From assembly GCA_036308645.1 (NCBI GenBank), contig JAXJVH010000005.1:21829-85828 (forward strand): a DNA stretch of 64,000 bases, read 5' to 3'. Numbering within the stretch: the first letter of the stretch is position 1; every line of letters starts with the position of its first letter. The translations under genes were made by a program, and so were the position numbers. The notes beneath the pieces are model-generated. The model made no database searches. It was not told where the DNA came from and was given only the letters and a program-made list of their open reading frames with translations. Below, piece by piece: positions 44,240 through 52,597 of this stretch. Origin of the DNA: RUG11462 sp036308645. Its GTDB lineage: Bacteria; Bacillota; Clostridia; Oscillospirales; Acutalibacteraceae.

Positions 44240-46168
44240 ATGAAAAAAATAATATGTATTATGCTGTCCGTACTTCTTTTATCTTCGGCTTTTCCGTTTG
44301 TTGCCGCCTTTGCCGAAAGCGAAAAAAAACAGATCAGCGATTATGAACAAAATTATAATGTTTTTTACCACTATGACAAAGCAACAAAAACGCTTACCTT
44401 AAGCGGTGAAGGCGCTTATGAAACAGAATATGATTCTAATGAAGGCGGAATAAAATTTGAGCCATTTTATCTATTTTCCAACTACAAGAACACTGCTGAA
44501 AAAATTGTAGTCGAAGAAGGCGTCACAAAAATAGCCGGTGCTTCCTTTGCTTATTTTAAAAACTTAAAATCGGTTAAATTGCCGAGTACATTAAAAGAAA
44601 TAGAGCCGTACGCTTTTTACGAGTGTTATAAGTTAAGCAATATCAATTTGCCCTATTCACTTGAAAAAATCGGCTACGAAGCATTCAGAAGCTGCCGTAA
44701 ATTAACACTTCTGAATATTCCGAAAGATGTAAGTTCAATAGGTCGTAATTTTATATTGGATACGCCTACATTGAAAACACTTACCGTCGATGAAGAAAAC
44801 AAAACATATACCGCAAAAAATAATGTGCTTTATAACAAAGATAAAACTTCTTTGATTGCGTCGGCGGCAAAAAACACAAGTGTCACAATACCTAAAACTG
44901 TTACTAATATACAGGACTTTGCTTTTGCGCTGTCGAATATTAAAAAAATTATTATTCCGAAAACAGTTAAAGATTTAGGTGCGGCAACCTTTTATAAATC
45001 TAAAATCCAAACAATAACCTTTGAAAAAGGTACAAATTTGGATGAAATAAAAGGTTATTACAAATATTACGGCGACGAAATGGCTGAATGTTACGGTATG
45101 TTTGAAGATTGCGTTTATCTTAAAAAACTTACTATTCCGAATTCTGTAAAAACCATCGATAAACCGACAATATCAGGTTGTAAGAGTCTTGAATATCTTT
45201 ATATCGGAAAAAATGTAAAGATTTTCGGCTATGATATGAAAAATGAATTATATGCTTGCAAATCTTTAAAAACAATTAAAGTTCATAAAGATAATAAGAA
45301 TTTTTACACGTTAAACGGCTCGCTTTATTCAAAGAGAAAATCCGGTAAGTCAACAGTCAGAACACTTATATTCGTTCCCGTTAATAAGAAAAGCATAAAT
45401 ATACCGAAAAATATTAGTACAATAGGTAGTTTTGCTTTCGCCAACGGCAAGATTGAAAAGGTTTTAATACCCAAAAATATTACCGAAATAGAAAACGGTG
45501 CGTTTTATAACTGCCAAAAACTTTCAACTATCCGCTTTGAAAAAGGAAGTAAATTAAAAACCTTATATACCAATACTTTCGAAGAGTATTACGGTTTATG
45601 TTGCTATAAAAAGCCGGAACCCAATAATTTCGCAATTTTTAATAACTGCAAAAAACTTAAAAAAGTAGTTTTCCCGAATTCACTTAAAGCGACACAAGCA
45701 CCTTTGTTTGAAAACTGCCCGTCATTGAAGTCAGTATACTTTGGAAAAAATCTAACTGAAGATGAATTATCATCAGGATACGATAATTATTTCGGATATG
45801 TTTTCAAAAACTGCAAAGCGCTTGAAAAGGTAAACATTTCGGCTGAAAATAAAAATTATAAATCAGTCGACGGAGTGGTTTATAATAAAAACACCACTGC
45901 TTTACTGTATTATCCTCAAGGCAAAAAAGGTAAAACCTACAGCGTTCCGAAAACAGTAAAAAGTATTCCTTATAAAGCTGTTTACTATCCGAAATATCTT
46001 AAAACCCTTAAAGTTTTAAACACTTCCAAAACATTAAAAACCAATATGTTTGCTCCGAAATCTTTCAGCCAAAATGTCACATTGTTAGTTAAGAGAAATT
46101 CGGCGGCACACAAAGAATTAAAAAATCTTAAAAAGAAAAATAGTAAGATTAAATACAAATTCTATTAA
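44240..46168 (+). CDS. Secreted BspA-like leucine-rich repeat protein
   Basis: The 642-residue product has a signal peptide (MKKIICIMLSVLLLSSAFPF, to about residue 27) and a chain of BspA/LRR_5-type repeats from about 60 to 610, each like LKSVKLPSTLKEIEPYAFYEC. Sub-blocks ending in YNKDKTSLIAS, YSKRKSGKSTV and YNKNTTALLYYP mark three larger units. The C-terminus is basic (KNLKKKNSKIKYKFY) and has no sorting motif or membrane anchor. BspA-like proteins bind host matrix or other cells in oral and gut bacteria; here that is inferred. Ribosome site AAGGAG; own terminator. Confidence 0.9.
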   Translation: MKKIICIMLSVLLLSSAFPFVAAFAESEKKQISDYEQNYNVFYHYDKATKTLTLSGEGAYETEYDSNEGGIKFEPFYLFSNYKNTAEKIVVEEGVTKIAGASFAYFKNLKSVKLPSTLKEIEPYAFYECYKLSNINLPYSLEKIGYEAFRSCRKLTLLNIPKDVSSIGRNFILDTPTLKTLTVDEENKTYTAKNNVLYNKDKTSLIASAAKNTSVTIPKTVTNIQDFAFALSNIKKIIIPKTVKDLGAATFYKSKIQTITFEKGTNLDEIKGYYKYYGDEMAECYGMFEDCVYLKKLTIPNSVKTIDKPTISGCKSLEYLYIGKNVKIFGYDMKNELYACKSLKTIKVHKDNKNFYTLNGSLYSKRKSGKSTVRTLIFVPVNKKSINIPKNISTIGSFAFANGKIEKVLIPKNITEIENGAFYNCQKLSTIRFEKGSKLKTLYTNTFEEYYGLCCYKKPEPNNFAIFNNCKKLKKVVFPNSLKATQAPLFENCPSLKSVYFGKNLTEDELSSGYDNYFGYVFKNCKALEKVNISAENKNYKSVDGVVYNKNTTALLYYPQGKKGKTYSVPKTVKSIPYKAVYYPKYLKTLKVLNTSKTLKTNMFAPKSFSQNVTLLVKRNSAAHKELKNLKKKNSKIKYKFY

Positions 46169-46180
46169 TTATCAAAGCAA

Positions 46181-46202
46181 AACAGGGCGTAAATGCCCTG
46201 TT
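46181..46202 (+). terminator. Terminator of the BspA-like gene
   Basis: Stem AACAGGGC / GCCCTGTT with a 6-base loop and T6. Confidence 0.9.
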
Positions 46203-46299
46203 TTTTGCGTTTTTTGCACATTTTTATCAATACTCGGCTGATTTTGCTATACTCTTTTATAGAAAATCTAAAAAAATATGATTTTTTCTAAAAAAAAGG

Positions 46300-46328
46300 T
46301 AGACTAACAAGAATATTTTTGATATAAT
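46300..46328 (+). promoter_or_regulatory. Promoter of ppdK
   Basis: TAGACT, 17 bases, TATAAT; leader of about 70 bases with a small AAGTC/GACTT hairpin before AGGAGG. Confidence 0.65.
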
Positions 46329-46406
46329 GTGTTCAGGTCTGCTATGATAGAGAAATTGCAGATTATAAGTCGTAAGACTTTTTAAAATTATAGGAGGTAT
46401 ATACCA

Positions 46407-49037
46407 ATGAGCAAAAAATTTGTTTACTTGTTCTCGGAAGGTAACGCAACAATGCGTGAACTTCTCGGCGGTAAGGGCGCTAACCTTGCTGAAATGACAA
46501 ACATCGGTCTTCCTGTTCCGCAGGGCTTTACTGTTACAACAGAGGCTTGCACACAGTATTATGAAGACGGCAGAAAAATCAATGATGAAATCCAGGCACA
46601 GATTATGGAGTACATCGACAAAATGGAAGGCATCACCGGTATGAAATTCGGCGATAAGGAGAATCCGCTCCTCGTTTCCGTTCGTTCAGGTGCTCGTGCT
46701 TCTATGCCGGGTATGATGGATACTATTCTTAACCTCGGTCTTAACGAAGAAGTTGTTGAGGTTATGGCTAAAAAGTCTAACAATCCTCGTTGGGCTTGGG
46801 ACTGCTACAGAAGATTCATTCAGATGTATTCTGACGTAGTTATGGAAGTTGGTAAGAAATATTTTGAACAACTTATCGACGAAATGAAAGAAGCTAAAGG
46901 CGTAACACAGGATATCGAACTTACTGCTGAAGACCTTAAAACTCTTGCAGGTCAGTTCAAAGCCGAGTACAAATCAAAAATCGGTAAAGACTTCCCGTCT
47001 GATCCTAAAGAGCAGTTAATGGGCGCTGTTGAAGCTGTATTCCGTTCATGGGACAACCCACGTGCTAACGTTTACCGTCGTGATAACGATATTCCTTATT
47101 CATGGGGTACCGCTGTTAACGTACAGATGATGGCATTCGGTAATATGGGCGACGATTGCGGTACAGGTGTTGCATTTACTCGTGACCCTGCTACAGGCGA
47201 ACCCGGTCTTATGGGTGAGTTCCTTGTAAACGCTCAGGGTGAAGACGTTGTTGCAGGTGTTCGTACACCAATGCCTATCGCTGAAATGGCTGAAAAATTC
47301 CCTGAAGCATTTGCTCAGTTTAAAGAAGTTTGCGCAACTTTGGAAGACCACTACAGAGATATGCAGGATATGGAATTTACCGTTCAGGCCGGTAAACTTT
47401 ATATGCTCCAGACAAGAAACGGTAAGAGAACTGCAAAAGCCGCTCTTAAAATCGCTTGTGACCTCGTTGACGAAGGTATGATTGATAAGAAACAGGCTGT
47501 TGCTATGATCGATCCTCGTAACCTTGATACTCTTCTCCATCCGCAGTTTGATGCAAAAGCATTAAAAGCTGCTACACCTGCAGGTAAAGGTTTGGGCGCT
47601 TCTCCGGGTGCTGCTTGCGGTAAAATCGTATTTACTGCCGAAGACGCTGAAGAATGGAATGCAAGAGGCGAAAAGGTTGTTCTCGTTCGTCTTGAAACTT
47701 CACCTGAAGATATTACAGGTATGAAGGCTTCTCAGGGTATCCTCACCGTTCGCGGCGGTATGACTTCTCACGCAGCAGTTGTTGCTCGTGGTATGGGTAC
47801 TTGCTGTGTATCAGGTTGCGGCGACATCGCTATGGATGAAGAAAACAAGAAATTCACTCTCGCAGGCAAAACATATCACGAAGGCGACTACATTTCAATC
47901 GACGGTTCAACAGGTAACATCTATGACGGTATTATCCCGACTGTTGACGCTGAAATCGCAGGCGAATTCGGTAGAATTATGGAATGGGCTGACGAGTTCA
48001 GAACTCTTAAAGTTCGTACAAACGCTGACACTCCTGCTGACGCTAAGAAAGCAAGAGAACTCGGCGCTGAAGGTATCGGTCTTTGCCGTACAGAGCATAT
48101 GTTCTTTGAGGCTGACAGAATCGCCGCATTCAGAGAAATGATTTGCGCTGACACTGTTGAAGAAAGAGAAGCTGCTCTTGAAAAGATTCTTCCTTATCAG
48201 CAGGGCGACTTTGAAAAACTTTATGAAGCACTTGAAGGTAACCCGGTTACTATCCGTTTCCTCGATCCTCCGCTTCATGAGTTCGTTCCTACAGAAGAGG
48301 CTGACATTGAACTTTTGGCTAAAGCACAGGGCAAAACTGTTGAAGAAATCAAGAATATTATTGCAAGCTTACACGAATTCAACCCAATGATGGGTCATCG
48401 TGGATGCCGTCTTGCAGTAACATATCCTGAAATCGCTAAAATGCAGACAGCCGCTGTTATCCGTGCCGCTATCAACGTTAAGAAAGCACATCCGGATTGG
48501 ACAGTTGAACCTGAAATTATGATTCCGCTCGTAGGCGACGTTAAAGAACTTAAATATGTTAAGAACGTTGTTGTTGAAACTGCTGACGCTGAAATCGCTA
48601 AAGCAGGCACAGACCTTAAATACGAAGTTGGTACAATGATTGAGATTCCGAGAGCTGCTTTAACAGCTGACGAAATCGCTAAAGAGGCTGACTTCTTCTG
48701 CTTCGGTACTAACGACTTAACTCAGATGACATTCGGCTTCAGCCGTGATGACGCAGGCAAGTTCTTGGAAGCATACTATGACAGAAAAATCTATGAGAAC
48801 GATCCGTTTGCTAAACTCGACCAGACAGGCGTTGGCAAATTGATGGAAATGGCTATTACACTCGGCAAACCGGTTAATCCGAAACTCCACTGCGGTATCT
48901 GCGGTGAGCACGGCGGCGACCCTGTATCTGTTGAGTTCTGCCATAAAATCGGTCTTGACTATGTATCATGTTCACCGTTCCGTGTTCCGATTGCTCGCCT
49001 TGCCGCTGCACAGGCTGCTATAAAGTCTGGCAAGTAA
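46407..49037 (+). CDS. ppdK: Pyruvate, phosphate dikinase
   Basis: PPDK interconverts pyruvate, ATP and phosphate with PEP, AMP and pyrophosphate, and serves in glycolysis of many anaerobes. The 876-residue protein has the N-terminal nucleotide domain (GGKGANLAEMTNIGLPVP near residue 22). The swivelling domain carries the phosphorylated His in GGMTSHAAVVARGMG (about 450-464). The PEP barrel has GEGIGLCRTEHMF-like and CGICGEHGGDP motifs, with the catalytic Cys near 830. Codon choice is markedly biased (GCT, GGT, GTT, CTT), as in highly expressed genes. A consensus AGGAGG site precedes the start. This is the last core gene before the accessory island. Confidence 0.97.
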   Translation: MSKKFVYLFSEGNATMRELLGGKGANLAEMTNIGLPVPQGFTVTTEACTQYYEDGRKINDEIQAQIMEYIDKMEGITGMKFGDKENPLLVSVRSGARASMPGMMDTILNLGLNEEVVEVMAKKSNNPRWAWDCYRRFIQMYSDVVMEVGKKYFEQLIDEMKEAKGVTQDIELTAEDLKTLAGQFKAEYKSKIGKDFPSDPKEQLMGAVEAVFRSWDNPRANVYRRDNDIPYSWGTAVNVQMMAFGNMGDDCGTGVAFTRDPATGEPGLMGEFLVNAQGEDVVAGVRTPMPIAEMAEKFPEAFAQFKEVCATLEDHYRDMQDMEFTVQAGKLYMLQTRNGKRTAKAALKIACDLVDEGMIDKKQAVAMIDPRNLDTLLHPQFDAKALKAATPAGKGLGASPGAACGKIVFTAEDAEEWNARGEKVVLVRLETSPEDITGMKASQGILTVRGGMTSHAAVVARGMGTCCVSGCGDIAMDEENKKFTLAGKTYHEGDYISIDGSTGNIYDGIIPTVDAEIAGEFGRIMEWADEFRTLKVRTNADTPADAKKARELGAEGIGLCRTEHMFFEADRIAAFREMICADTVEEREAALEKILPYQQGDFEKLYEALEGNPVTIRFLDPPLHEFVPTEEADIELLAKAQGKTVEEIKNIIASLHEFNPMMGHRGCRLAVTYPEIAKMQTAAVIRAAINVKKAHPDWTVEPEIMIPLVGDVKELKYVKNVVVETADAEIAKAGTDLKYEVGTMIEIPRAALTADEIAKEADFFCFGTNDLTQMTFGFSRDDAGKFLEAYYDRKIYENDPFAKLDQTGVGKLMEMAITLGKPVNPKLHCGICGEHGGDPVSVEFCHKIGLDYVSCSPFRVPIARLAAAQAAIKSGK

Positions 49038-49169
49038 TTCCGGCTTACTTTAACTTCGCAGAATTTACGCTCACCGAAAAGGATGCTAAGGAGTATAAAT
49101 ACTCCAAATCCACCAAACAACGTGTGCATAAATGGAAAGATATTAAAGTAAAACTATATATCTAAAACG

Positions 49170-49201
49170 ACTCCTCGATTACAGAAATGTAACCGGGGAG
49201 T
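49170..49201 (+). terminator. Terminator of ppdK
   Basis: Stem ACTCCTCGATTAC / GTAACCGGGGAGT (one mismatch and one wobble), then T7. About 130 bases separate it from the ppdK stop. Confidence 0.85.
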
Positions 49202-49216
49202 TTTTTTGTTTTATCA

Positions 49217-49245
49217 TTGAAGTTTCTGTCGAAAGATGTTATAAT
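49217..49245 (+). promoter_or_regulatory. Promoter of the retron operon
   Basis: TTGAAG, 17-base spacer, TATAAT, starting 10 bases after the ppdK terminator T-run. Confidence 0.75.
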
Positions 49246-49271
49246 AATAAAAATTACAATAAAGGAGATGA

Positions 49272-50126
49272 ATGATTTTGAATTTCAAAAAAGAAAATCA
49301 AAAATCTCCAGATCTATCAATACAGTATGTTGGCAGAATTAAAAAAATTTTTGATCAAAAAAACTGGCCAATTGAAGAAAGTTTCGATGACGATGTTTTT
49401 GAAAACTTTTGCAAAATGTTAGAAGGGTTAGAACCAGAACAACGCGATTTAGTTTTAAACTTGACAGAAAATTTTTTATGGGTGCAAGAATATACTTATA
49501 TTAAACACTTCTCTAATGCTTTCGATTCTTTTATAACATCACACAATTTTTCGAGAGGAAAAAAGATTTGTATTTGCCCACTTTTGCCAGAGGAAGATTT
49601 TGGCAAATCAAAAAGTTCTGTTTTTTTGCTTTATTCTGTGAAATCAAGGTTGTCTGTGATACAAAGAAAATATTCTGATTTTTTTATAACATATGTTGAT
49701 TTGCCTAATGCTGTAAATCTTGAAATGATAAAAGAAGATTATACGCTATGCTTAATCGATGACTTTATTGGCACTGGCGAAACCGTAGAACGTTCCACTA
49801 AGTATTTTTTAGACCGAGATATATCAAAAGATATGATAGCTATCATATCTTTAGTAGGTATGAAAACGGGTTTAACTGAATTAAATAAAAGCGATTATAG
49901 TACATATACTGATATTATCTGCGACAAAGGAATCTCTTCCAATGGTGATATGAGACAAGTTGAATTAATGAAAAGTATAGAACAAAATATACATGTATCT
50001 GATATTAATAAATTTGGATATAAAGGATCCGAAGCACTAGTAAGAATGAAGCGCACACCTAACAATACATTCCCTATTTATTGGTTGCGAAACAAGAAAA
50101 ATCAATTCGCACCATTTCCGAGGTGA
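49272..50126 (+). CDS. Retron-associated phosphoribosyltransferase-like effector
   Basis: The 284-residue protein contains the PRPP-binding loop CLIDDFIGTGETV (about residues 160-172), the hallmark of type I phosphoribosyltransferases, preceded by a hydrophobic strand and two acidic residues. The rest shows no purine or pyrimidine salvage signature, and the N-terminal 90 residues form an extra helical region. It is the first gene of a retron operon. PRTase plus winged-helix gene is, as I recall, the partner set of one retron class (type III of Mestre and colleagues). The usual model is that the effector is held inactive by the retron complex and released on phage attack; activity here is inferred. 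A TTG at 49278 is an alternative start with better ribosome-site spacing. Confidence 0.82.
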   Translation: MILNFKKENQKSPDLSIQYVGRIKKIFDQKNWPIEESFDDDVFENFCKMLEGLEPEQRDLVLNLTENFLWVQEYTYIKHFSNAFDSFITSHNFSRGKKICICPLLPEEDFGKSKSSVFLLYSVKSRLSVIQRKYSDFFITYVDLPNAVNLEMIKEDYTLCLIDDFIGTGETVERSTKYFLDRDISKDMIAIISLVGMKTGLTELNKSDYSTYTDIICDKGISSNGDMRQVELMKSIEQNIHVSDINKFGYKGSEALVRMKRTPNNTFPIYWLRNKKNQFAPFPR

Positions 50127-50130
50127 ACTT

Positions 50131-50436
50131 ATGCTTTCAAATGAAATATTATTATTGAAAATTATAGATGCTAATGGTAGAATCTCTTTATTAAAAGAAA
50201 GAGGTTTATCACATTCTCAAGTGGCAATTCTTATGAAGAACCAAGAAGACTTGGGGAATATTGTTATTTCAGAAAAAGGTGTTAGCTTAACAAGTAATGG
50301 TAAAAACTTTTTGAAAGATAATATGTCAAAAGTAGTTCCGAGGGAAAAAGATCAATGGATTTTGCCACAAGAACATTTATATAGAGAACCTATTGACGCA
50401 AATAAGGTGATATTACCTAATCGTAAAAAGATATAA
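50131..50436 (+). CDS. Retron-associated winged-helix protein
   Basis: This 101-residue protein looks like a small winged-helix domain: NEILLLKIIDANGRISLLKERGLSHSQVAILMKNQEDLGNIVISEKGVSLTSNG (split here as one continuous domain, residues 4-57). The recognition helix lies near residues 27-40 and the wing (GVSLTSNGKNFL) follows. The tail (58-101) is basic. It begins 4 bases after the PRTase stop and ends 3 bases before the msr-msd RNA, so it belongs to the retron. It may bind the msDNA or the effector. Confidence 0.8.
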   Translation: MLSNEILLLKIIDANGRISLLKERGLSHSQVAILMKNQEDLGNIVISEKGVSLTSNGKNFLKDNMSKVVPREKDQWILPQEHLYREPIDANKVILPNRKKI

Positions 50437-50439
50437 ACT

Positions 50440-50657
50440 CTTGCAGATCACATCAGAACGTATTCTTCGAATACAGATTGGCGAGTCGTCAATCATTTAA
50501 GAACCGGCTTTCAAGCCTGGCATAGAGTTTTAATTTCCGCTAGAAGCGAAACTTAAAACTCTATGCATCTTCGCAACGTGTTGCTCGAGCACACAACTCA
50601 TTTATGAGCGGTCATAAATGAGTTGTGTGAGAAATTTTTAGTGATGTGGTCTGCAAG
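50440..50657 (+). ncRNA. Retron msr-msd RNA
   Basis: Flanked by inverted repeats a1 (50440-50455) and a2 (50642-50657), 16 bases pairing with a single G-U wobble. A G at 50456 directly after a1 could be the branching guanosine. Between them, three short hairpins form the likely msr (GTATTC/GAATAC; an 8-bp stem GATTGGCG/CGTCAATC type; GGCT/AGCC). They are followed by two long ones: 13 bp at 50521-50565 (CATAGAGTTTTAA) and a perfect 18 bp stem at 50590-50629 with loop GCGG, the likely msd. It sits just before the reverse transcriptase gene, as in other retrons. Exact msr/msd borders are inferred. Confidence 0.88.
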
Positions 50658-50684
50658 TTTTTTATAAAGAAAGGAGTGAGAAAT

Positions 50685-51718
50685 ATGAAGTGGGAACTTG
50701 TTGAAAAAAACATTAAAAAAGAATGCAAAGCCAATCATAAAAGTTCTGATTACATCAATAAATATATTGCATACTGTAAAAAACTATTTGACAATAACCT
50801 ACCAATTATTTCTTCTCCAGAGCATTTTGCTTTACTTGTCGGATTAGAATACCAATATGTATGCAATATGGCTTACGCGTCTAATCAATTTTATCGTCAC
50901 TTTTCCATCCCAAAAAGCAATGGTAAACCTCGAGAAATAGATGAGCCCTTGCCAGATTTAAAATATGTTCAGTCTTGGATTTTGAAAAATATACTTGAGA
51001 AATGTCAAATTAGCGATTACGCAAAGGCATATTTAAAAGGTCGCACATTAAAACATAATGCAAAATTTCATAAAGCACAAAAAGTTGTTGTAACAATGGA
51101 TATAAAAGACTTCTTTCCTTCTATATCTATCAACGATGTTATATATATATATTTGAGAAAATGGGATATTTTCACGATGTTGCTTGTTTTTTAGGGTATT
51201 TATGTTGCTTAAACTATTCATTGCCTCAGGGTGCACCTACTAGCCCATACATTTCTAATCTTAGAATGATTAATTTAGATAACGATATTAGTCAATACAC
51301 TTCTCAAAGCAAAATAAGATATACCCGATATGCTGATGATTTAACATTTTCCGGTGATTTCAATCCACATATTCTTATAAAAGATATAAGTGACTTAGTC
51401 TTTATGGATGGGTTTACAATAAACCCTCAAAAAACCAGGGTTGCTCGATGCAATGCTAGGCAAGAAGTTACAGGGATTATAGTAAACTCTCATATGCAGA
51501 TTTCCAAAGAAAAGCGCAAACTTATTCGACAACAAGTTTACTATATTAAAAAATTTGGATTAGAGTCACATTTAACACATATAAATGAGATACGAGCCAA
51601 CTATTTAAATCATCTTTTAGGTCAAATTAATTTTGCACTGTTCGTTAATCCTAATGACACAGAAATGAAAGAGTATTTCAATATAATTAAAGATGTGATG
51701 AAAAATCAAAGCGAATGA
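50685..51718 (+). CDS. Retron reverse transcriptase, split by a frameshift in a TA tract
   Basis: Two frames together make one retron RT of about 344 residues. Frame one (50685-51194) contains the retron-specific NAxxH motif in KHNAKFH and the first catalytic Asp in VVTMDIKDFFPSIS. Frame two (open through 51141-51718) has LPQGAPTSPYISNL, the catalytic YADD in RYADDLTFSG and the retron VTG motif in EVTGIIVN. The switch lies in the run TATATATATATAT (51140-51152). Removing one TA unit gives DVIYIFEKMGYF, the expected sequence. Without that change the ribosome stops at 51194, before YADD, and the enzyme is dead. Start ATG 50685 has an AAGGAG site; the a2 repeat excludes an earlier start. Phase variation, -1 frameshifting, decay or sequencing error are all possible. 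Confidence 0.92.
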
Positions 51719-51830
51719 AAAATGTGCCTTTTACAGTACATAAAGAGCGCATTATATATGTGAACAAACTTTCCGCACATTCGCAAAAGGAAACCTCCTT
51801 TGCTACAATAAAGGCAAAGGAGGTAATTTT
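51719..51830 (+). promoter_or_regulatory. Intergenic region with a hairpin hiding a ribosome site
   Basis: A perfect 10-bp inverted repeat (CCTCCTTTGC at 51794-51803 and GCAAAGGAGG at 51814-51823, 10-base loop) pairs the AAAGGAGG ribosome site of the next gene. This predicts poor translation unless the hairpin opens. No terminator is seen behind the RT gene. Confidence 0.7.
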
Positions 51831-52133
51831 ATGTCAAACTTTATAGAAGAATTCTATTATGGCAATCTCGACCCGCAGGCACGTAGCACCAAAGAAAATA
51901 AAACGGTGCAAAAACAAATGGAGGTATTGATGCTAAATGAGGATTTTCTAACCGAAAACTTATCGGGAGAAAATAAAAAGAAGTTCCTCGACTTTTGCAA
52001 CGCGTGGGGTGTGGTCAACGGCGAATCAAATCTCGACAGTTTCATTATGGGTTTCCGTCTCGGCGCCAACTTCACTTATGATACCTTTATAAATGAAGAT
52101 GCACCATTTAAAGATTTACTCAAGGAGGCGTAA
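51831..52133 (+). CDS. DUF6809 family small protein
   Basis: The 100-residue product matches the pattern of DUF6809 proteins, small and common on Clostridial mobile elements: FIEEFYYGNLDPQ at the start, then a helical middle (LSGENKKKFLDFCNAW), then DSFIMGFRLGANF at the end. Function is unknown. Its ribosome site AAAGGAGG is strong but is inside a hairpin. The TnpV gene follows after 2 bases. Confidence 0.8.
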   Translation: MSNFIEEFYYGNLDPQARSTKENKTVQKQMEVLMLNEDFLTENLSGENKKKFLDFCNAWGVVNGESNLDSFIMGFRLGANFTYDTFINEDAPFKDLLKEA

Positions 52134-52135
52134 CA

Positions 52136-52504
52136 ATGGAAGAATATATCTACGACGAAACTAACGGTTTATGGTACGAACGCGACGGCGACTACTATGT
52201 CCCCTGCCTAAAACTCCCCGAAACAAATGTCGGCGTATGGGGCGAACGCTATCTTACCTACATCCGCGAACACAAGAAACTGCTGCACACCAAATTAGTA
52301 ATAAACGGCACCCTCTACACCCACCTCGCTGAAATCAATAATCAAGCAGAAGAAATGTTTTCTGAGCTGGTAAATCAAATGAAAACCAATGAGGGTATCA
52401 CCGAACAACTAAAAGCAGAAAACCAACTCGAATGGGTCCGCCGCATGAACAACATCCGCTCCCGCGCCACAGAAATTGTGAATAAGGACTTGATTTTTAG
52501 GTAA
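52136..52504 (+). CDS. TnpV family transposon-encoded protein
   Basis: The 122-residue product fits the TnpV family of Tn4451-like and conjugative elements: YYVPCLKLPE (about residues 21-30), then RYLTYIREHKKLL, then INGTLYTHLAEINNQAEEMF. TnpV has no known activity and is usually a passenger of mobile elements. Codon use is richer in C-ending codons (CTC, TAC, GGC, CGC) than in the neighbouring retron genes, suggesting a different origin. It converges on the pPIWI-RE cassette. Confidence 0.85.
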   Translation: MEEYIYDETNGLWYERDGDYYVPCLKLPETNVGVWGERYLTYIREHKKLLHTKLVINGTLYTHLAEINNQAEEMFSELVNQMKTNEGITEQLKAENQLEWVRRMNNIRSRATEIVNKDLIFR

Positions 52505-52535
52505 TATTTAATTCTCAATATTTCTTATTATTAGC

Positions 52536-52579
52536 AAGGAAGAGTAATTTATCAGATTTTCGATAAATTACTCTTCCTT
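52536..52579. terminator. Bidirectional terminator between tnpV and the pPIWI-RE cassette
   Basis: Perfect 18-bp stem (AAGGAAGAGTAATTTATC and complement) with an 8-base loop, lying between converging genes. Confidence 0.88.
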
Positions 52580-52597
52580 TCATGTAAAAATTTCAGA

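Noticed and set aside
49038..49165. Small gene behind ppdK
   Set aside because: The open frame overlaps ppdK at its start and has no ribosome site; kept only as a possible remnant.
51140..51200. Classic programmed -1 frameshift site in the RT gene
   Set aside because: No X-XXY-YYZ heptamer or downstream pseudoknot is visible; slippage of the TA tract at the DNA level fits better, though it is not proven.
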